DNA of 64,000 nt, taken from contig CAJLWO010000002.1 in the NCBI GenBank assembly GCA_905210435.1, positions 62,001 to 126,000 of the forward strand, read 5' to 3'. How positions within the stretch are numbered: position 1 is the stretch's first letter; every line of letters starts with the position of its first letter. This document shows positions 1 through 9,000 of this stretch, one piece after another. Under the pieces are notes generated by a model. It worked only from the letters and a program-made list of their open reading frames with translations, had not been told where the DNA came from and ran no database searches. The translations under genes and the position numbers were made by a program. Source of the DNA: an uncultured Bacteroidales bacterium. GTDB lineage: Bacteria > Bacteroidota > Bacteroidia > Bacteroidales > Muribaculaceae.

Positions 1-1
1 C

Positions 2-907
2 GCCGACTGGAAATACTACGTAGCCGCCGCCGAGGCCGGACAGTCGATAGCCGACTGGCGCCGCGCCAACATCAACCGTGCCATAGCCGATGTCTACGCC
101 ATGCTCGGCACCATCAAGGATGGCAAGATACGGTTCGGCGTATCCCCGCAGGGCATAGCCGGAGCCAACGGTGTGTATGACTGCGAGGGTGTGCCGTCGC
201 TCCCCTCCTATGGTGTCGTTACGGCCGACAGCCAGTACGACAAGATATACTCCGACCCCGTCAACTGGCTCAAGGAGGGACTTGTCGACTACATTTCGCC
301 CCAGATTTACTGGACCACCGACAACCGCCGCCACCCCTACGGCGGTCTGTCCCGATGGTGGAACGACGTGGCCGAGATGTACGGGCGCCACTGTTTCCCG
401 AGCCAGAACATTGCGTGTTTTGCAAAAAAGAATACCCCCGAGCAGTGGGACGAGACATTCCGCCAGATAGAACTTAACCGCGAGTACTCCTTCAACTACG
501 CTCCGGGCGCGGTGCTCTACTCGGCGCGCTATGTCGCCGGAAAGTATGGTCCCGGATTCGGCAAGGCTCTCCGCGAAAAGATTTTCAAGGCGCCGGCACT
601 CGTGCCCCCGATGCGCTGGAAGGGGAAAAGCCGCCATCTTGAGGTTACAGGTCTGTCACTCAGCAAATCGGGACAGCTTGAATGGACTGCCGCCGACGAT
701 GCCCGCTACGTCGTCTACGCCATACCCGACGATGTCGACGATGCCGACGCACAGTCATCGGGCTGCGACGGCATAGATTCCACCTATATCCTCGCTGTCA
801 CCTACGACACCTCATACACTCTCCCCGCCAAATACCGCAAAGGCTACCGCATAGCCGTCACACCCTATGACCGCTACGGCATTGAATGGCAGCCCACCTA
901 CCTGTAG
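2..907 (+). CDS. GHL10-type glycoside hydrolase-like protein (3' part)
   Basis: The reading frame is open from the window edge (base 2), so the N-terminus lies outside. The 301 visible residues match the C-terminal half of the GHL10/YngK family of secreted TIM-barrel proteins (PF02638). Marker stretches are DWRRANINRAI early on, then RFGVSPQGI, then a GLVDYISPQIYW strand. After about residue 190 the sequence changes to a fibronectin/Ig-like C-terminal domain, which is usual for Bacteroidetes members. The family is thought to act on cell-wall or envelope glycans, but the substrate is not known here. No other gene shares its operon in view: a repeat-rich spacer and ribD follow. Confidence 0.8.
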   Translation, partial: ADWKYYVAAAEAGQSIADWRRANINRAIADVYAMLGTIKDGKIRFGVSPQGIAGANGVYDCEGVPSLPSYGVVTADSQYDKIYSDPVNWLKEGLVDYISPQIYWTTDNRRHPYGGLSRWWNDVAEMYGRHCFPSQNIACFAKKNTPEQWDETFRQIELNREYSFNYAPGAVLYSARYVAGKYGPGFGKALREKIFKAPALVPPMRWKGKSRHLEVTGLSLSKSGQLEWTAADDARYVVYAIPDDVDDADAQSSGCDGIDSTYILAVTYDTSYTLPAKYRKGYRIAVTPYDRYGIEWQPTYL

Positions 908-952
908 CCCGTTAGCGGGCGCGGCGTATAAAAGCTGTAAATTTTACGCGAC

Positions 953-1046
953 TTGTAGGGACGCGATTTATCGCGTCCGCATAATAAGTCGGTGTTCAAA
1001 ATATTACCTACATCTGTTGCGGACGCGATGAATCGCGTCCCTACAA
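953..1046. repeat. BIME-like palindromic repeat, copy 1
   Basis: Two inverted units of about 28 bp (TTGTAGGGACGCGAT..ATCGCGTCCGCA and its reverse complement) flank a core of about 35 bp. Each unit is itself a short palindrome around the GCGAT/ATCGC centre. The same architecture recurs at 3550-3638 and 37146-37240, with a half copy at 34564-34590. It lies between the GHL10 gene and ribD. Confidence 0.8.
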
Positions 1047-1075
1047 TTTGCCGGTTTTTTTAAATTACTTTACTC

Positions 1076-2071
1076 ATGGACTTCGACATCAGATACATGC
1101 GCCGTGCAATCCGGCTGGCCAAATCATCAATGACCGATACCCACCCAAATCCCAACGTCGGGGCCGTAATCGTGGCCCGCGGACGCATAATAGGGGAGGG
1201 ATACCACCGCCGCTGCGGACAGCCGCACGCCGAGGTCAACGCCGTGGCCTCCGTGGCTCCAGCCGACCGCCCGCTGCTCGCCGAATCCACCATCTATGTC
1301 ACCCTTGAGCCGTGTTCTCACTACGGCAAGACACCCCCGTGCGCCCGCCTGATTATCGACAGCGGCATACCACGCGTGGTGATAGCCTGCGGTGACCCGT
1401 TCGATAAAGTGCGCGGCCGCGGCGTCGCCATGCTCCGCGATGCCGGCGTAGAGGTTGTGGAGGGCGTACTTGAGGATGAGGCGCGTGCGCTCAATCCGCG
1501 CTTTTTCACCGCCCACAATTTGCACCGTCCGTTCATCACCCTAAAATGGGCGCAGAGTGCCGACGGATTCATGGACGCCGTGCGGCATCCCGATGAACCG
1601 GCATTCACATTCTCCTCGCCGCTCGACTCCGCACTCGTGCACCGCGAACGCGCCCTCCACGACGCCCTGCTCACCTCCGCCTCCACGCTCCTTGCCGACA
1701 ATCCACGCCTCGACGTGCGCCGCTGGGACGGTCCCGACCCCAAGGTCGTTGTCATCGACCGCCGCGGCATTATCGATGCCGCAACAGCCTGCGGCCTGCG
1801 CCTGTTCACCGACGGCACCCGACACATCATGTTGCTCACTCCCTATCCCCTGCAGCTCCCCGGGGTGGAAAACATCCCCATCTCCTCCGACACCCCGTTG
1901 ACCGAAATAATGTCGGAACTCTACCGCCGCGGCATCACCTCGATAATGACCGAATGCGGCCCCCGCATGCTTCAGTCGCTGATCGACGCCGGCCTCTACG
2001 ACGCCGTCCGCGTATACACCTCCCCCCGCACCCTCGGCGACCGCGGCACCTCTCCCGCCCCCATGTTGTAA
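1076..2071 (+). CDS. ribD: Bifunctional riboflavin biosynthesis deaminase/reductase RibD
   Basis: RibD carries out two consecutive steps of riboflavin synthesis in the cytoplasm: deamination of the diaminopyrimidine, then reduction of the ribose side chain. The N-terminal 150 residues are a cytidine-deaminase fold. The zinc site is visible as HAEVNA (His and catalytic Glu) followed by PCSHYGKTPPC, which gives the two Cys ligands. The C-terminal part from about residue 152 (FITLKWAQSADGFM) is the NADPH-dependent reductase domain. At 331 residues it is a little shorter than the usual 350-370, ending soon after the TECGPRML motif, so the last strands of the reductase domain are short. It stands alone between repeat-rich spacers. 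The start gives the canonical MxxxIRYMRRAIRLA beginning. Confidence 0.95.
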   Translation: MDFDIRYMRRAIRLAKSSMTDTHPNPNVGAVIVARGRIIGEGYHRRCGQPHAEVNAVASVAPADRPLLAESTIYVTLEPCSHYGKTPPCARLIIDSGIPRVVIACGDPFDKVRGRGVAMLRDAGVEVVEGVLEDEARALNPRFFTAHNLHRPFITLKWAQSADGFMDAVRHPDEPAFTFSSPLDSALVHRERALHDALLTSASTLLADNPRLDVRRWDGPDPKVVVIDRRGIIDAATACGLRLFTDGTRHIMLLTPYPLQLPGVENIPISSDTPLTEIMSELYRRGITSIMTECGPRMLQSLIDAGLYDAVRVYTSPRTLGDRGTSPAPML

Positions 2072-2132
2072 CTTTCAGTATACAGGAATAATACAAGTAT
2101 GTGTTGCAGAACTTCAAAATATATCGACGAAA

Positions 2133-2470
2133 TTGTAGGGACGCGATTCAATGCTGTTTACTTAGGGTCGTGACGTCCGCAGGACGTCGATTATTCGTAA
2201 CCCCGTACGCCGAAGCTTGCGAAGGCGTGCGGGGTAAGTAATCATATCGGAAGTGGCGTCCGGAGGACGCCGATTTACAACGCTTCATTCATAATAAAAA
2301 GCTGGTAACTAAGTAAATCGGCGTCCTCCGGACGCCACGGTTATATATCCATTATTCCCCGCATGCCTCCGTTTCACTCCGGCATACGGGGTTACGAATA
2401 ATCAGCGTCCTGCGGACGCTCTGATGCATTGTTATTCTTAAGCAAACAGTATCGAATCGCGTTCCTACAA
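2133..2470. repeat. Nested 338-bp palindromic element
   Basis: The two halves are inverted copies of each other along most of their length. The outer ends read TTGTAGGGACGCGATTC and, inverted, GCGTTCCTACAA. Further in are matching arms around CGTAACCCCGTACGCC and GGCATACGGGGTTACG. Innermost is a 26-bp perfect pair, GTGGCGTCCGGAGGACGCC.. and its complement, around 2254-2340. Each arm also contains local hairpins such as GACGTCCGCAGGACGTC. No ORF in it looks coding. The outer ends are the same sequence that ends the BIME-like repeats. Confidence 0.75.
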
Positions 2471-2516
2471 ACAAACAAACAAACAAACAAGTTTACAAAC
2501 AAGTTTACAAACAACC
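2466..2516. repeat. Simple repeat (ACAA)n then imperfect GTTTACAAACAA units
   Basis: Short tandem repeat of ACAA units followed by two copies of AAGTTTACAAAC, ending about 10 bases before the start codon of the EEP-family gene. It may be the 5' untranslated region, and length change by slippage is possible. Confidence 0.7.
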
Positions 2517-2525
2517 TGTATAACC

Positions 2526-3431
2526 ATGAAAAAACTGCTTACACTTATTGCCGCAGTCGGTATCGCCGCAAGTGCGATTGCTTCAGAACTTACCGTCGTA
2601 TCCTACAACCTACGTTATGAAAACGACTGGGACGCCGAGGCCGGCAACGGCTGGAAAGAGCGTTACCCCGCAGCCGCCGACCAGTTGCTGTTCATACGTC
2701 CAGACGTGTTCGGCACACAGGAACTCCAATCGGGCCAGATAAAGGACCTGCTTGCACGCATGCCGCAATACTCCTACATAGGAGTGGCGCGCGAGGACGG
2801 CAAGGAGGACGGCGAATACTCCGCCATATTCTACAACCGCGACCGCGTAAAGCTCATCGACTCGGGCACATTCTGGATATCGGAGACGCCCGACCGTCCG
2901 TCGAAAGGCTGGGACGGCCAGTGCACCCGAATATGCACCTGGGGCCAATTCGAGACCGCTGACGGCAAGCCCTTCTACTACTTCAACATGCACATGGACC
3001 ACGTAGGCATCATCGCACGCCGCGAGGGTGGCAAACTTATCGTCAGCAAAATCAAGGAGATTGCCGGCGACGGCGCCACAGTGCTCCTCTCGGGCGATTT
3101 CAACGTCGACCAGACGAGCGAGGTCTACGACGTATTTGCCAACTCCGGCATACTCGCCGACACGTATGAGAGTGCCCGCCACCGCTTCGCACCCAACGGC
3201 ACATTCAACTCATTCAACCCCGCCAACACCACCGCATCGCGTATCGACCACATCTTCACAAGCCCGTCAGTGACCGTCGACCGCTACGGCATCCTGACCG
3301 ACATGCGCTGGGAAAATGCACCGTCGGAGGTACACAAAGGCAACGACGCTCCCGACGAAATCGACCTTGCCGAGCGCCCGATACGCACTATCTCCGACCA
3401 CTACCCCGTAGTAGTCTACCTCGAGTTCTGA
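2526..3431 (+). CDS. Secreted endonuclease/exonuclease/phosphatase family protein
   Basis: A 301-residue protein with a clear signal peptide (MKKLLTLIAAVGIAASAIAS), so it is exported to the periplasm or beyond. The rest is one EEP/DNase I-like metal-dependent hydrolase domain. Visible family motifs are VSYNLRYEND (Asn/Asp metal site), FGTQELQ (Glu), FNMHMDHVG (catalytic His region), LLSGDFNVD (Asp/Asn) and the terminal SDHYPV. RIDHIFTSP precedes the last motif as expected. Such secreted Bacteroidetes members are annotated as endonucleases, sphingomyelinase-like or phosphatases; the substrate cannot be told from sequence. It is monocistronic, with a strong terminator hairpin 34 bases after the stop. 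Confidence 0.9.
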   Translation: MKKLLTLIAAVGIAASAIASELTVVSYNLRYENDWDAEAGNGWKERYPAAADQLLFIRPDVFGTQELQSGQIKDLLARMPQYSYIGVAREDGKEDGEYSAIFYNRDRVKLIDSGTFWISETPDRPSKGWDGQCTRICTWGQFETADGKPFYYFNMHMDHVGIIARREGGKLIVSKIKEIAGDGATVLLSGDFNVDQTSEVYDVFANSGILADTYESARHRFAPNGTFNSFNPANTTASRIDHIFTSPSVTVDRYGILTDMRWENAPSEVHKGNDAPDEIDLAERPIRTISDHYPVVVYLEF

Positions 3432-3464
3432 TATTCCCGGCATCACATCCACCGATAACAAAAT

Positions 3465-3500
3465 AAAAACCGCGGCTACTTTCGGGCAACCGCGGTTTTT
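3465..3500 (+). terminator. Intrinsic terminator after the EEP gene
   Basis: Perfect hairpin with arms AAAACCGCGG and CCGCGGTTTT and a loop of about 14 bases, followed by a T-rich run. Confidence 0.85.
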
Positions 3501-3549
3501 ATTTTTATCGAATAATTTCAGATGAAAAAATGTTGCGGAACATCCAATA

Positions 3550-3638
3550 GTAGGGACGCGATGAATCGCGTCCGCATTATTATGATATTTAACATGTTAT
3601 GCCTTCCGGGCGCGGACGCGATGAATGCGTCCCTACAA
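3550..3638. repeat. BIME-like palindromic repeat, copy 2
   Basis: Same layout as the element at 953-1046: GTAGGGACGCGATGAATCGC, a core containing TATGATATTTA and ATGCCTTCCGG, then the inverted unit ending in GCGTCCCTAC. The core resembles that of the copy at 37146-37240. Confidence 0.8.
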
Positions 3639-3688
3639 ATTCGTTCGTATATTGTAAGTTTTGCAACACCTTCATATGTAAAAACTGT

Positions 3689-3727
3689 CAAGCCCGGGGC
3701 GGTTCTCACCTGATTTCCCCGGGCTTG
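3689..3727. terminator. Bidirectional terminator downstream of ilvC
   Basis: Perfect inverted repeat CAAGCCCGGGG / CCCCGGGCTTG. A T run follows on the plus strand and an A-rich stretch (T run on the minus strand) lies on the other side. It ends the leftward ilv operon. Confidence 0.75.
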
Positions 3728-3782
3728 ATTGTCTTTTTTGTTTGGAACAGTCCATTATCACCGGACGGCTCCGTAATTTCTA

Positions 3783-4826
3783 TCAATTGTTCTCCGGGCG
3801 GAGTTTGCGTACTGTTACAGCTGTCTGCCACATTTCGCTTTCGCGGAGTGCCTTGAGCTCTTTCTCAAGACCGTCGCGATAGTCGGGCTTGGAGTTGGCG
3901 TCGATTGAAATCTGCGCCTCGTTGCCGGTCTTCACGCTGTTGTAGAGCTTCTCAACCACGGGCTTGATGGCATCGTGGAACGGGCCCATCCAGTCCAATG
4001 CGCCGCGCTGCGCGGTGGTAGAGCAGTTGGCATACATCCAGTCCATACCGTTCTTTGCGAAGAGGGGCATGAGCGACTGTGTAAGTTCCTCTACTGTCTC
4101 GTTGAAAGCCTCGGAGGGGGTGTGGCCGTTTTCGCGGAGCACTTCATACTGCGCCAGCAGCAGACCCTGGATAGCGCCCATGAGCGAACCGCGTTCGCCG
4201 GTGAGGTCGGAAGTAGCCTCGCGCTGGAATGTGGTCTCGAACAGGTATCCCGAACCGATACCGATGCCGAGTGCGATGGTGCGCTCCACGGCGCGGCCGG
4301 TATAGTCCTGATAGATAGCGTACGACGAGTTCAGGCCGCGGCCTTCGAGGAACATGGTGCGGAGCGATGTGCCCGAGCCTTTGGGGGCTACCATGATTAC
4401 GTCAATGTCGGCGGGGGGCACCACGCCCGTACGGTCGCTCCAGGTAATGGCGAAACCGTGTGAGAAGTAGAGGGCTTTGCCTGCGGTAAGATATTTTTTA
4501 AGTGTAGGCCATACCGACATTACGGCTGCGTCGGAGAGAAGGCACATCACGATGGTGGCACGCTCGGCAGCTTCCTCGATTGAGAAAAGTGTCTCGCCGG
4601 GCACCCATCCGTCGGCTACAGCCTTATCGAAAGTCTTGCCTGCGCGCTGGCCTACGATGACGTTGAATCCGTTGTCACGGAGATTCATGCTCTGGCCGGG
4701 GCCCTGCACGCCATAACCTATCACTGCGATTGTTTCATTCTTAAGCACTTCACGCGCTTTCTCGAGGGGGAATTCGTCGCGTACAACGACTGTTTCTTCC
4801 ACGCCTCCAAAATTCATTTTTGCCAT
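3783..4826 (-). CDS. ilvC: Ketol-acid reductoisomerase
   Basis: IlvC converts acetolactate or acetohydroxybutyrate to the dihydroxy acid using NADPH and Mg2+, the second common step of valine, leucine and isoleucine synthesis. The N-terminal Rossmann motif IAVIGYGVQGPGQ lies near residue 35. The catalytic knotted domain has MVAPKGSGTSLR, SDLTGERG (metal-binding Asp/Glu) and the MYANCSTTAQRGALDW segment. The length of 347 residues is close to the short class. It is the last gene of the leftward ilv cluster and is followed by a terminator. Start chosen at MAKMNFGG, the first ATG. Confidence 0.97.
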   Translation of the reverse strand: MAKMNFGGVEETVVVRDEFPLEKAREVLKNETIAVIGYGVQGPGQSMNLRDNGFNVIVGQRAGKTFDKAVADGWVPGETLFSIEEAAERATIVMCLLSDAAVMSVWPTLKKYLTAGKALYFSHGFAITWSDRTGVVPPADIDVIMVAPKGSGTSLRTMFLEGRGLNSSYAIYQDYTGRAVERTIALGIGIGSGYLFETTFQREATSDLTGERGSLMGAIQGLLLAQYEVLRENGHTPSEAFNETVEELTQSLMPLFAKNGMDWMYANCSTTAQRGALDWMGPFHDAIKPVVEKLYNSVKTGNEAQISIDANSKPDYRDGLEKELKALRESEMWQTAVTVRKLRPENN

Positions 4827-4985
4827 GATTAAAGCAATTATTATTGGGGTTCTTAAATATTGTACCTTTTAATTGTTGCAAATATAAACAAATTTTGCGA
4901 TATAACTTGCAATTTGCGACAAATATTTTCAATTTTTCTTTAAATTGTAGCTTTTTCAGCTATAATTGCTACGTAACTGCGACAC

Positions 4986-5762
4986 TTATGGCATCAGCTT
5001 TACTGCTACTCCGTCAACAACTGCGATTACCACCCGGTCATTTACCCGCAATATTGCCGATGCGCCGTCATAAAGGCAACGCCCGTCAACCGAAAACACT
5101 TTTGCATGCGTTCCGCTGACCGTTATTTCACCGGGAGCCGAAACCCGCGCACGAACCGTCTCCAAAGTCACATCGTCGACCGAGGCGCCGGCCGCTTGCC
5201 GCAATGTAACGCGGTCGAGGAAGAGTTTACGGTTTGAGCGGTCATTGTCATAGCCTATCATAACCCTGACATCGGAGAGCGGCAGGGGTGCATCGAAACA
5301 TATATCGTAGACGGCATATCGTGCCTCAGTGAGCGTGACAGCATATCCGGAAGCGACAGTCCCGTCGGGTGCGAGCAACGATACACCAACCGACGCACCG
5401 GAGTAATAGCGTTCATTATTATATTCGGCCATCGTAAGAGATACTGCAAGAGGAGCATCCGGATTAACATTAACCGAAGGAGTCATCAGTGTGACCGGAC
5501 TAAGCGAGGGTGCGAACACGAAATTTCCGGCGCACATTCCGGCAGCCGATGCGTTCCAGCCCGCAGAAACGGTTACATCGTCAATATCTACGTTATATGC
5601 GACATTGTCCATCGACCCTGTGGTGCATCCGTTGAAATCCTCGTCGAGAAGCACCGTCTCCGACACTCCGTCCTCATCAACAATCTGCGCAGCGCATTCG
5701 ACTGATGCCGTCAGAAGCACCGTCACACTGATTATAATGGCAGTTCGCAGATATAACGTCAT
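4986..5762 (-). CDS. Secreted protein of unknown function inside the ilv cluster
   Basis: A 258-residue protein that I do not recognise. It has an N-terminal signal peptide (TAIIISVTVLLTASVECAAQ). A beta-rich body of the jelly-roll or carbohydrate-binding type follows, beginning LLDEDFNGCTTGSMDN; such openings are common in Bacteroidetes surface proteins. The last 50 residues look like a degenerate C-terminal sorting-type domain (SGTHAKVFSVDGRCLYDG). I chose the start at 5762 because longer frames run into the thioesterase gene upstream. It lies 32 bases after the thioesterase and 159 bases before ilvC, so it may be co-transcribed with them, which is odd for a surface protein. No enzyme motif is visible. 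Confidence 0.7.
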   Translation of the reverse strand: MTLYLRTAIIISVTVLLTASVECAAQIVDEDGVSETVLLDEDFNGCTTGSMDNVAYNVDIDDVTVSAGWNASAAGMCAGNFVFAPSLSPVTLMTPSVNVNPDAPLAVSLTMAEYNNERYYSGASVGVSLLAPDGTVASGYAVTLTEARYAVYDICFDAPLPLSDVRVMIGYDNDRSNRKLFLDRVTLRQAAGASVDDVTLETVRARVSAPGEITVSGTHAKVFSVDGRCLYDGASAILRVNDRVVIAVVDGVAVKLMP

Positions 5763-5794
5763 GACTGAATTTTTTTGTGGGGAGATGAACAGCC

Positions 5795-6559
5795 TCAGCG
5801 GGTAGCGGTATTTATAGGCAGGCTGCGCGGACAGAAACGGATACGTGCGCGGGTGCACACCACTCCGTTGCGCGCTATTTCCACATCCTGCGTCTCCTCG
5901 TCGCCTTTGCAGCGTACTTCCACTACATCGTCGAAATGCGCCTCGCTGTGATATGATATGTCGAAACGGCTCACACGGTTGAGGTCGTAATGGTTTACTC
6001 CCCAGCGGTCGAGAATAAACTGTATGTAGCGCGTGGAGTTGACGTGACGGTTGAAATCTATATCGGAATATTGGAATTTATACATCGTGACATGGTCGGG
6101 GATGCCGAGCGGACCCAGACGTGGATGACGCTCTATCGGACACCGGCGCTCGCTCGGCGTGATTCGGTCAAGCAGCGACGTCAGGTCGGCCGGACGGCGT
6201 GTCACAATATTTATCGCCACCCAGGTGAGGCGTCCGTAGCCGATGGCTTCATCATTTTCATCGCGTATCTCCACGATGCGTTCAGAGAAATGGCGGTTGA
6301 TGTCCTCCACCCATGTGATGAGGCTGTACGGCTTGTTGATCGAGGGAAACCGCGACAGTTCGATACTCAGCCTTGACAGGACCCACGCGTTGTTATCCTT
6401 AAGCAGATGCTCGTATCCTACCCCCAGTGCCGACGCATGGGCAGTGGATATATCGATAAGCCGCTGTGCGAGAAGCGGCAGAGAGATTTCCTGCTGCGCG
6501 TTGCACTCCGCAGCACTCAAAAAATAGTCTACTTTATATTCCGTCAGGTTATTGTCCAT
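5795..6559 (-). CDS. Acyl-ACP thioesterase
   Basis: A 254-residue double hot-dog protein of the acyl-ACP thioesterase family (PF01643), which releases fatty acids from acyl carrier protein. The first hot-dog half runs to about residue 150 (VLSRLSIELSRFP, RLTWVAINIVTRRPADL). The second half carries the SDIDFNRHVNSTRYI motif, with the Asp, Asn and His expected of the active site. Bacteroidetes genomes commonly place this gene with the ilv genes. One explanation is that branched-chain keto acids prime branched fatty acids in these bacteria; this is inference. The start codon sits 4 bases after a MITE-like terminal sequence (6564-6586). Confidence 0.9.
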   Translation of the reverse strand: MDNNLTEYKVDYFLSAAECNAQQEISLPLLAQRLIDISTAHASALGVGYEHLLKDNNAWVLSRLSIELSRFPSINKPYSLITWVEDINRHFSERIVEIRDENDEAIGYGRLTWVAINIVTRRPADLTSLLDRITPSERRCPIERHPRLGPLGIPDHVTMYKFQYSDIDFNRHVNSTRYIQFILDRWGVNHYDLNRVSRFDISYHSEAHFDDVVEVRCKGDEETQDVEIARNGVVCTRARIRFCPRSLPINTATR

Positions 6560-6563
6560 TTAA

Positions 6564-6586
6564 TAAGTAACTGTTCAAAATTATTT
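6564..6586. repeat. Solo MITE-like terminal sequence upstream of the thioesterase
   Basis: TAAGTAACTGTTCAAAATTA matches the left end of the 184-bp elements at 30571 and 31054 but without the element body. It lies just upstream of the leftward start codon at 6559, so it forms the 5' leader of that gene. Confidence 0.65.
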
Positions 6587-6667
6587 GTTGTATAATCGGC
6601 ATGCGGTAATCAATGCCAAATATACAACAAATTTAATTAAATTTTGGATATATCGTTAAATGAGCAA

Positions 6668-7222
6668 TCACTCGGCGGGAAATTTGTCGGGATGTAGACG
6701 CGCCTGCTGCTCGATATAATTCGACACATGCTCGATGGGCGACTTCGTCACCGTGACACGTCCCGAGCGCACAAACTGGCGTATGTCGTAGCGTTTCAGC
6801 TCCTCAAACAAGGCTTCGGTCTCATCGTTGTGGCCGGTCTTTTCAAGGATTGTATATTCGGGGGTTATATCAAGTATGCGGGCGCCGTGGTGACGTATGA
6901 TATTCTCCAGATTGCTTTCAATCAGCAGTTTGTCGGTAGGCACCTTGTATAGCGCCACCTCCTGGTACACGATTTCGTCGTCGGTGTGGAGGAAGGCCTT
7001 TATCACATCTATGCGTTTCTCAATCTGCTGCACTACCTTTTCCATCTGCCGGCGGTCGCCGTAGGCGGTGAATGTCAGCTTGTGCACGCCGGGTATCGAT
7101 GTCGGGCTGGCCGAAATGCTTTCGAGGTTGATACAGCGGCGGGTGAAGATGATGGTCACCTGATTGAGCACGCCGACATTGTTTTCGGAAAATACCGAAA
7201 TGGTAAATAACTGTTTGTCCAT
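6668..7222 (-). CDS. ilvN: Acetolactate synthase small (regulatory) subunit
   Basis: A 184-residue regulatory subunit of acetohydroxyacid synthase. It binds the large subunit and carries valine feedback control. The N-terminal ACT domain is evident (FTISVFSENNVGVLNQVTII, then RCINLESISASPT). The C-terminal IlvN domain follows from about residue 85. It lies 12 bases downstream of ilvB in the same operon. The symbol could equally be ilvH; the two names describe the same family. Confidence 0.94.
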   Translation of the reverse strand: MDKQLFTISVFSENNVGVLNQVTIIFTRRCINLESISASPTSIPGVHKLTFTAYGDRRQMEKVVQQIEKRIDVIKAFLHTDDEIVYQEVALYKVPTDKLLIESNLENIIRHHGARILDITPEYTILEKTGHNDETEALFEELKRYDIRQFVRSGRVTVTKSPIEHVSNYIEQQARLHPDKFPAE

Positions 7223-7234
7223 GACTTCTTACAA

Positions 7235-8947
7235 CTACAACTTAAACATCTCGTTAGCATTAATCATCATCTCGTCGACGGCGGCGCCGAGCGGTATCAT
7301 CGGGAATATCATGTCGGTGGGGTCGATATTGACATTGAGCAGGTAGGCATGCTCGCTTCTGACCATGCGGTCGATGGCGTCGTCGAGCTGCCCGCGCTCG
7401 GTGACGTTCTCCCCCTTTATGCCGTAGGCGGCGCATATGGCCACGAAGTCGGGGTTGACCATCGGGGTCTGCGAGAAGCGGCCGTTGTAGAAGAGCTGCT
7501 GCCACTGGCGCACGTTGCCGAGGAAGTTATTGTTGAGCAACACGATTTTCACCGCCGTGCCGTATTCGAGTATCGTGCCGAGCTCCTGTATCGTCATCTG
7601 GAAACCGCCGTCGCCCACGAAGAGCACTACCTGACGGTCGGGGCATCCCATCTTGGCGCCTATGGCTGCCGGAAGACCGAAGCCCATCGTGCCCAGGCCG
7701 CCCGATGTGAGGAGCGAACGCGGCTCGGTGAAGCGGAAATAGCGCGAGCCGAACATCTGGTTCTGCCCTACGTCGGTCACGCCGATAGCACGGTCGTGGA
7801 ACGCACGGCTTACCCGGTCGACCACCTCGCCCATCTTCATCATACCCTCGCAGGGATGCACTTCGGGATTGATTACCTTCTCCGTCTCGACCTTCTCGCA
7901 TGGCGTGAATGAGTCGAGCCACTCGGCATGGCGGGCACAGTTGATTTTGGGAAGAAGCGCCTCAAGGGCCTGGCGCGCGTCGGCATGTATGGTGAGCGCG
8001 GCCTTGACGTTCTTGTTGAACTCCGAGGAGTCGATGTCGACATGTATTATCTTAGCCTGCGGGGCGTAGCGGTCGAGACGTCCCGTCACGCGGTCGTCAA
8101 AACGCATGCCTATCGCTAAAATCACATCGGCGCGGTTGGTATTGTAGTTGGGTCCGATGTTGCCGTGCATGCCGAGCATTCCTTTGTAGAGGGGGTGGTC
8201 AGACGGCATTGTCGACAGGCCGAGCAACGTGGCGGCCACGGGTATGTCGGCCTTCTCGGCAAGCATCTGCAGCTCCTTCTCGGCTCCCGCTATCATCACG
8301 CCGTGACCCGAAATTATCATCGGGCGCTCGGCATGGTTGAGCAGACGCGCGGCCTCGGAGATGTCGGCCGAATTGATTTCAGGCACGGGAATATATGAGC
8401 GGATATAGTCGCACGTCTGGTGCGCCCACTCCAGCATCCCCACTTGGGCATCCTTGGCTATATCTAGCACCACGGGGCCGGGACGGCCGTTGTTGGCGAT
8501 ATAGAACGCACGTGCCACTGCGGCGGGTATGTCCTCGGAGCGGCGTATCTGCACCGCCCACTTCGTGACGGGATGCACGATGCCTACCACGTCGGTCTCC
8601 TGGAACGCATCGCTGCCGAGCAGCGACGAGGCCACTTGTCCGGTGATGACAACGAGCGGCGTCGAGTCCATCAGTGCGTCCGACAGGCCGGTGATCACGT
8701 TGGTTGCGGCCGGGCCCGAAGTGACGATTACGACACCCGTCTTGCCCGTGGCCCGCGCATAGCCCTGCGCGGCGTGGGTGGCACCCTGCTCGTGGCGTAC
8801 CAGTATATGCTTCAGTTGCGAAGTGTAGTCATAGAGCTTGTCGTAGACCGGTATGATTGCTCCGCCGGGATACCCGAACACCGTATCCACTCCCTCGCAG
8901 ATGAGGGATTTGATAAGTGCCTCTGCTCCGTTAATCTTGTTGCTCAT
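7235..8947 (-). CDS. ilvB: Acetolactate synthase large (catalytic) subunit
   Basis: This 570-residue ThDP enzyme condenses two pyruvates, or pyruvate with 2-ketobutyrate, in the first common step of branched-chain amino acid synthesis. Visible are the N-terminal domain with the catalytic Glu in VRHEQGATHAAQGYARATGK, the FAD-binding middle region, and the C-terminal ThDP motif GDGGFQMTIQELGT..NN. Length is typical. It sits 53 bases after ilvD and 12 before ilvN, so the three are surely co-transcribed. Confidence 0.97.
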   Translation of the reverse strand: MSNKINGAEALIKSLICEGVDTVFGYPGGAIIPVYDKLYDYTSQLKHILVRHEQGATHAAQGYARATGKTGVVIVTSGPAATNVITGLSDALMDSTPLVVITGQVASSLLGSDAFQETDVVGIVHPVTKWAVQIRRSEDIPAAVARAFYIANNGRPGPVVLDIAKDAQVGMLEWAHQTCDYIRSYIPVPEINSADISEAARLLNHAERPMIISGHGVMIAGAEKELQMLAEKADIPVAATLLGLSTMPSDHPLYKGMLGMHGNIGPNYNTNRADVILAIGMRFDDRVTGRLDRYAPQAKIIHVDIDSSEFNKNVKAALTIHADARQALEALLPKINCARHAEWLDSFTPCEKVETEKVINPEVHPCEGMMKMGEVVDRVSRAFHDRAIGVTDVGQNQMFGSRYFRFTEPRSLLTSGGLGTMGFGLPAAIGAKMGCPDRQVVLFVGDGGFQMTIQELGTILEYGTAVKIVLLNNNFLGNVRQWQQLFYNGRFSQTPMVNPDFVAICAAYGIKGENVTERGQLDDAIDRMVRSEHAYLLNVNIDPTDMIFPMIPLGAAVDEMMINANEMFKL

Positions 8948-9000
8948 ATATATAATATCTTTTTTACCTTAATTATATTTGTGTGTCGGCGAGTGGTTGA

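Noticed and set aside
2466..2516. ACAA repeats as a CRISPR or protein-coding repeat
   Set aside because: Simple-sequence tandem repeat without spacers. The frame through it is only a shadow of the EEP gene leader.
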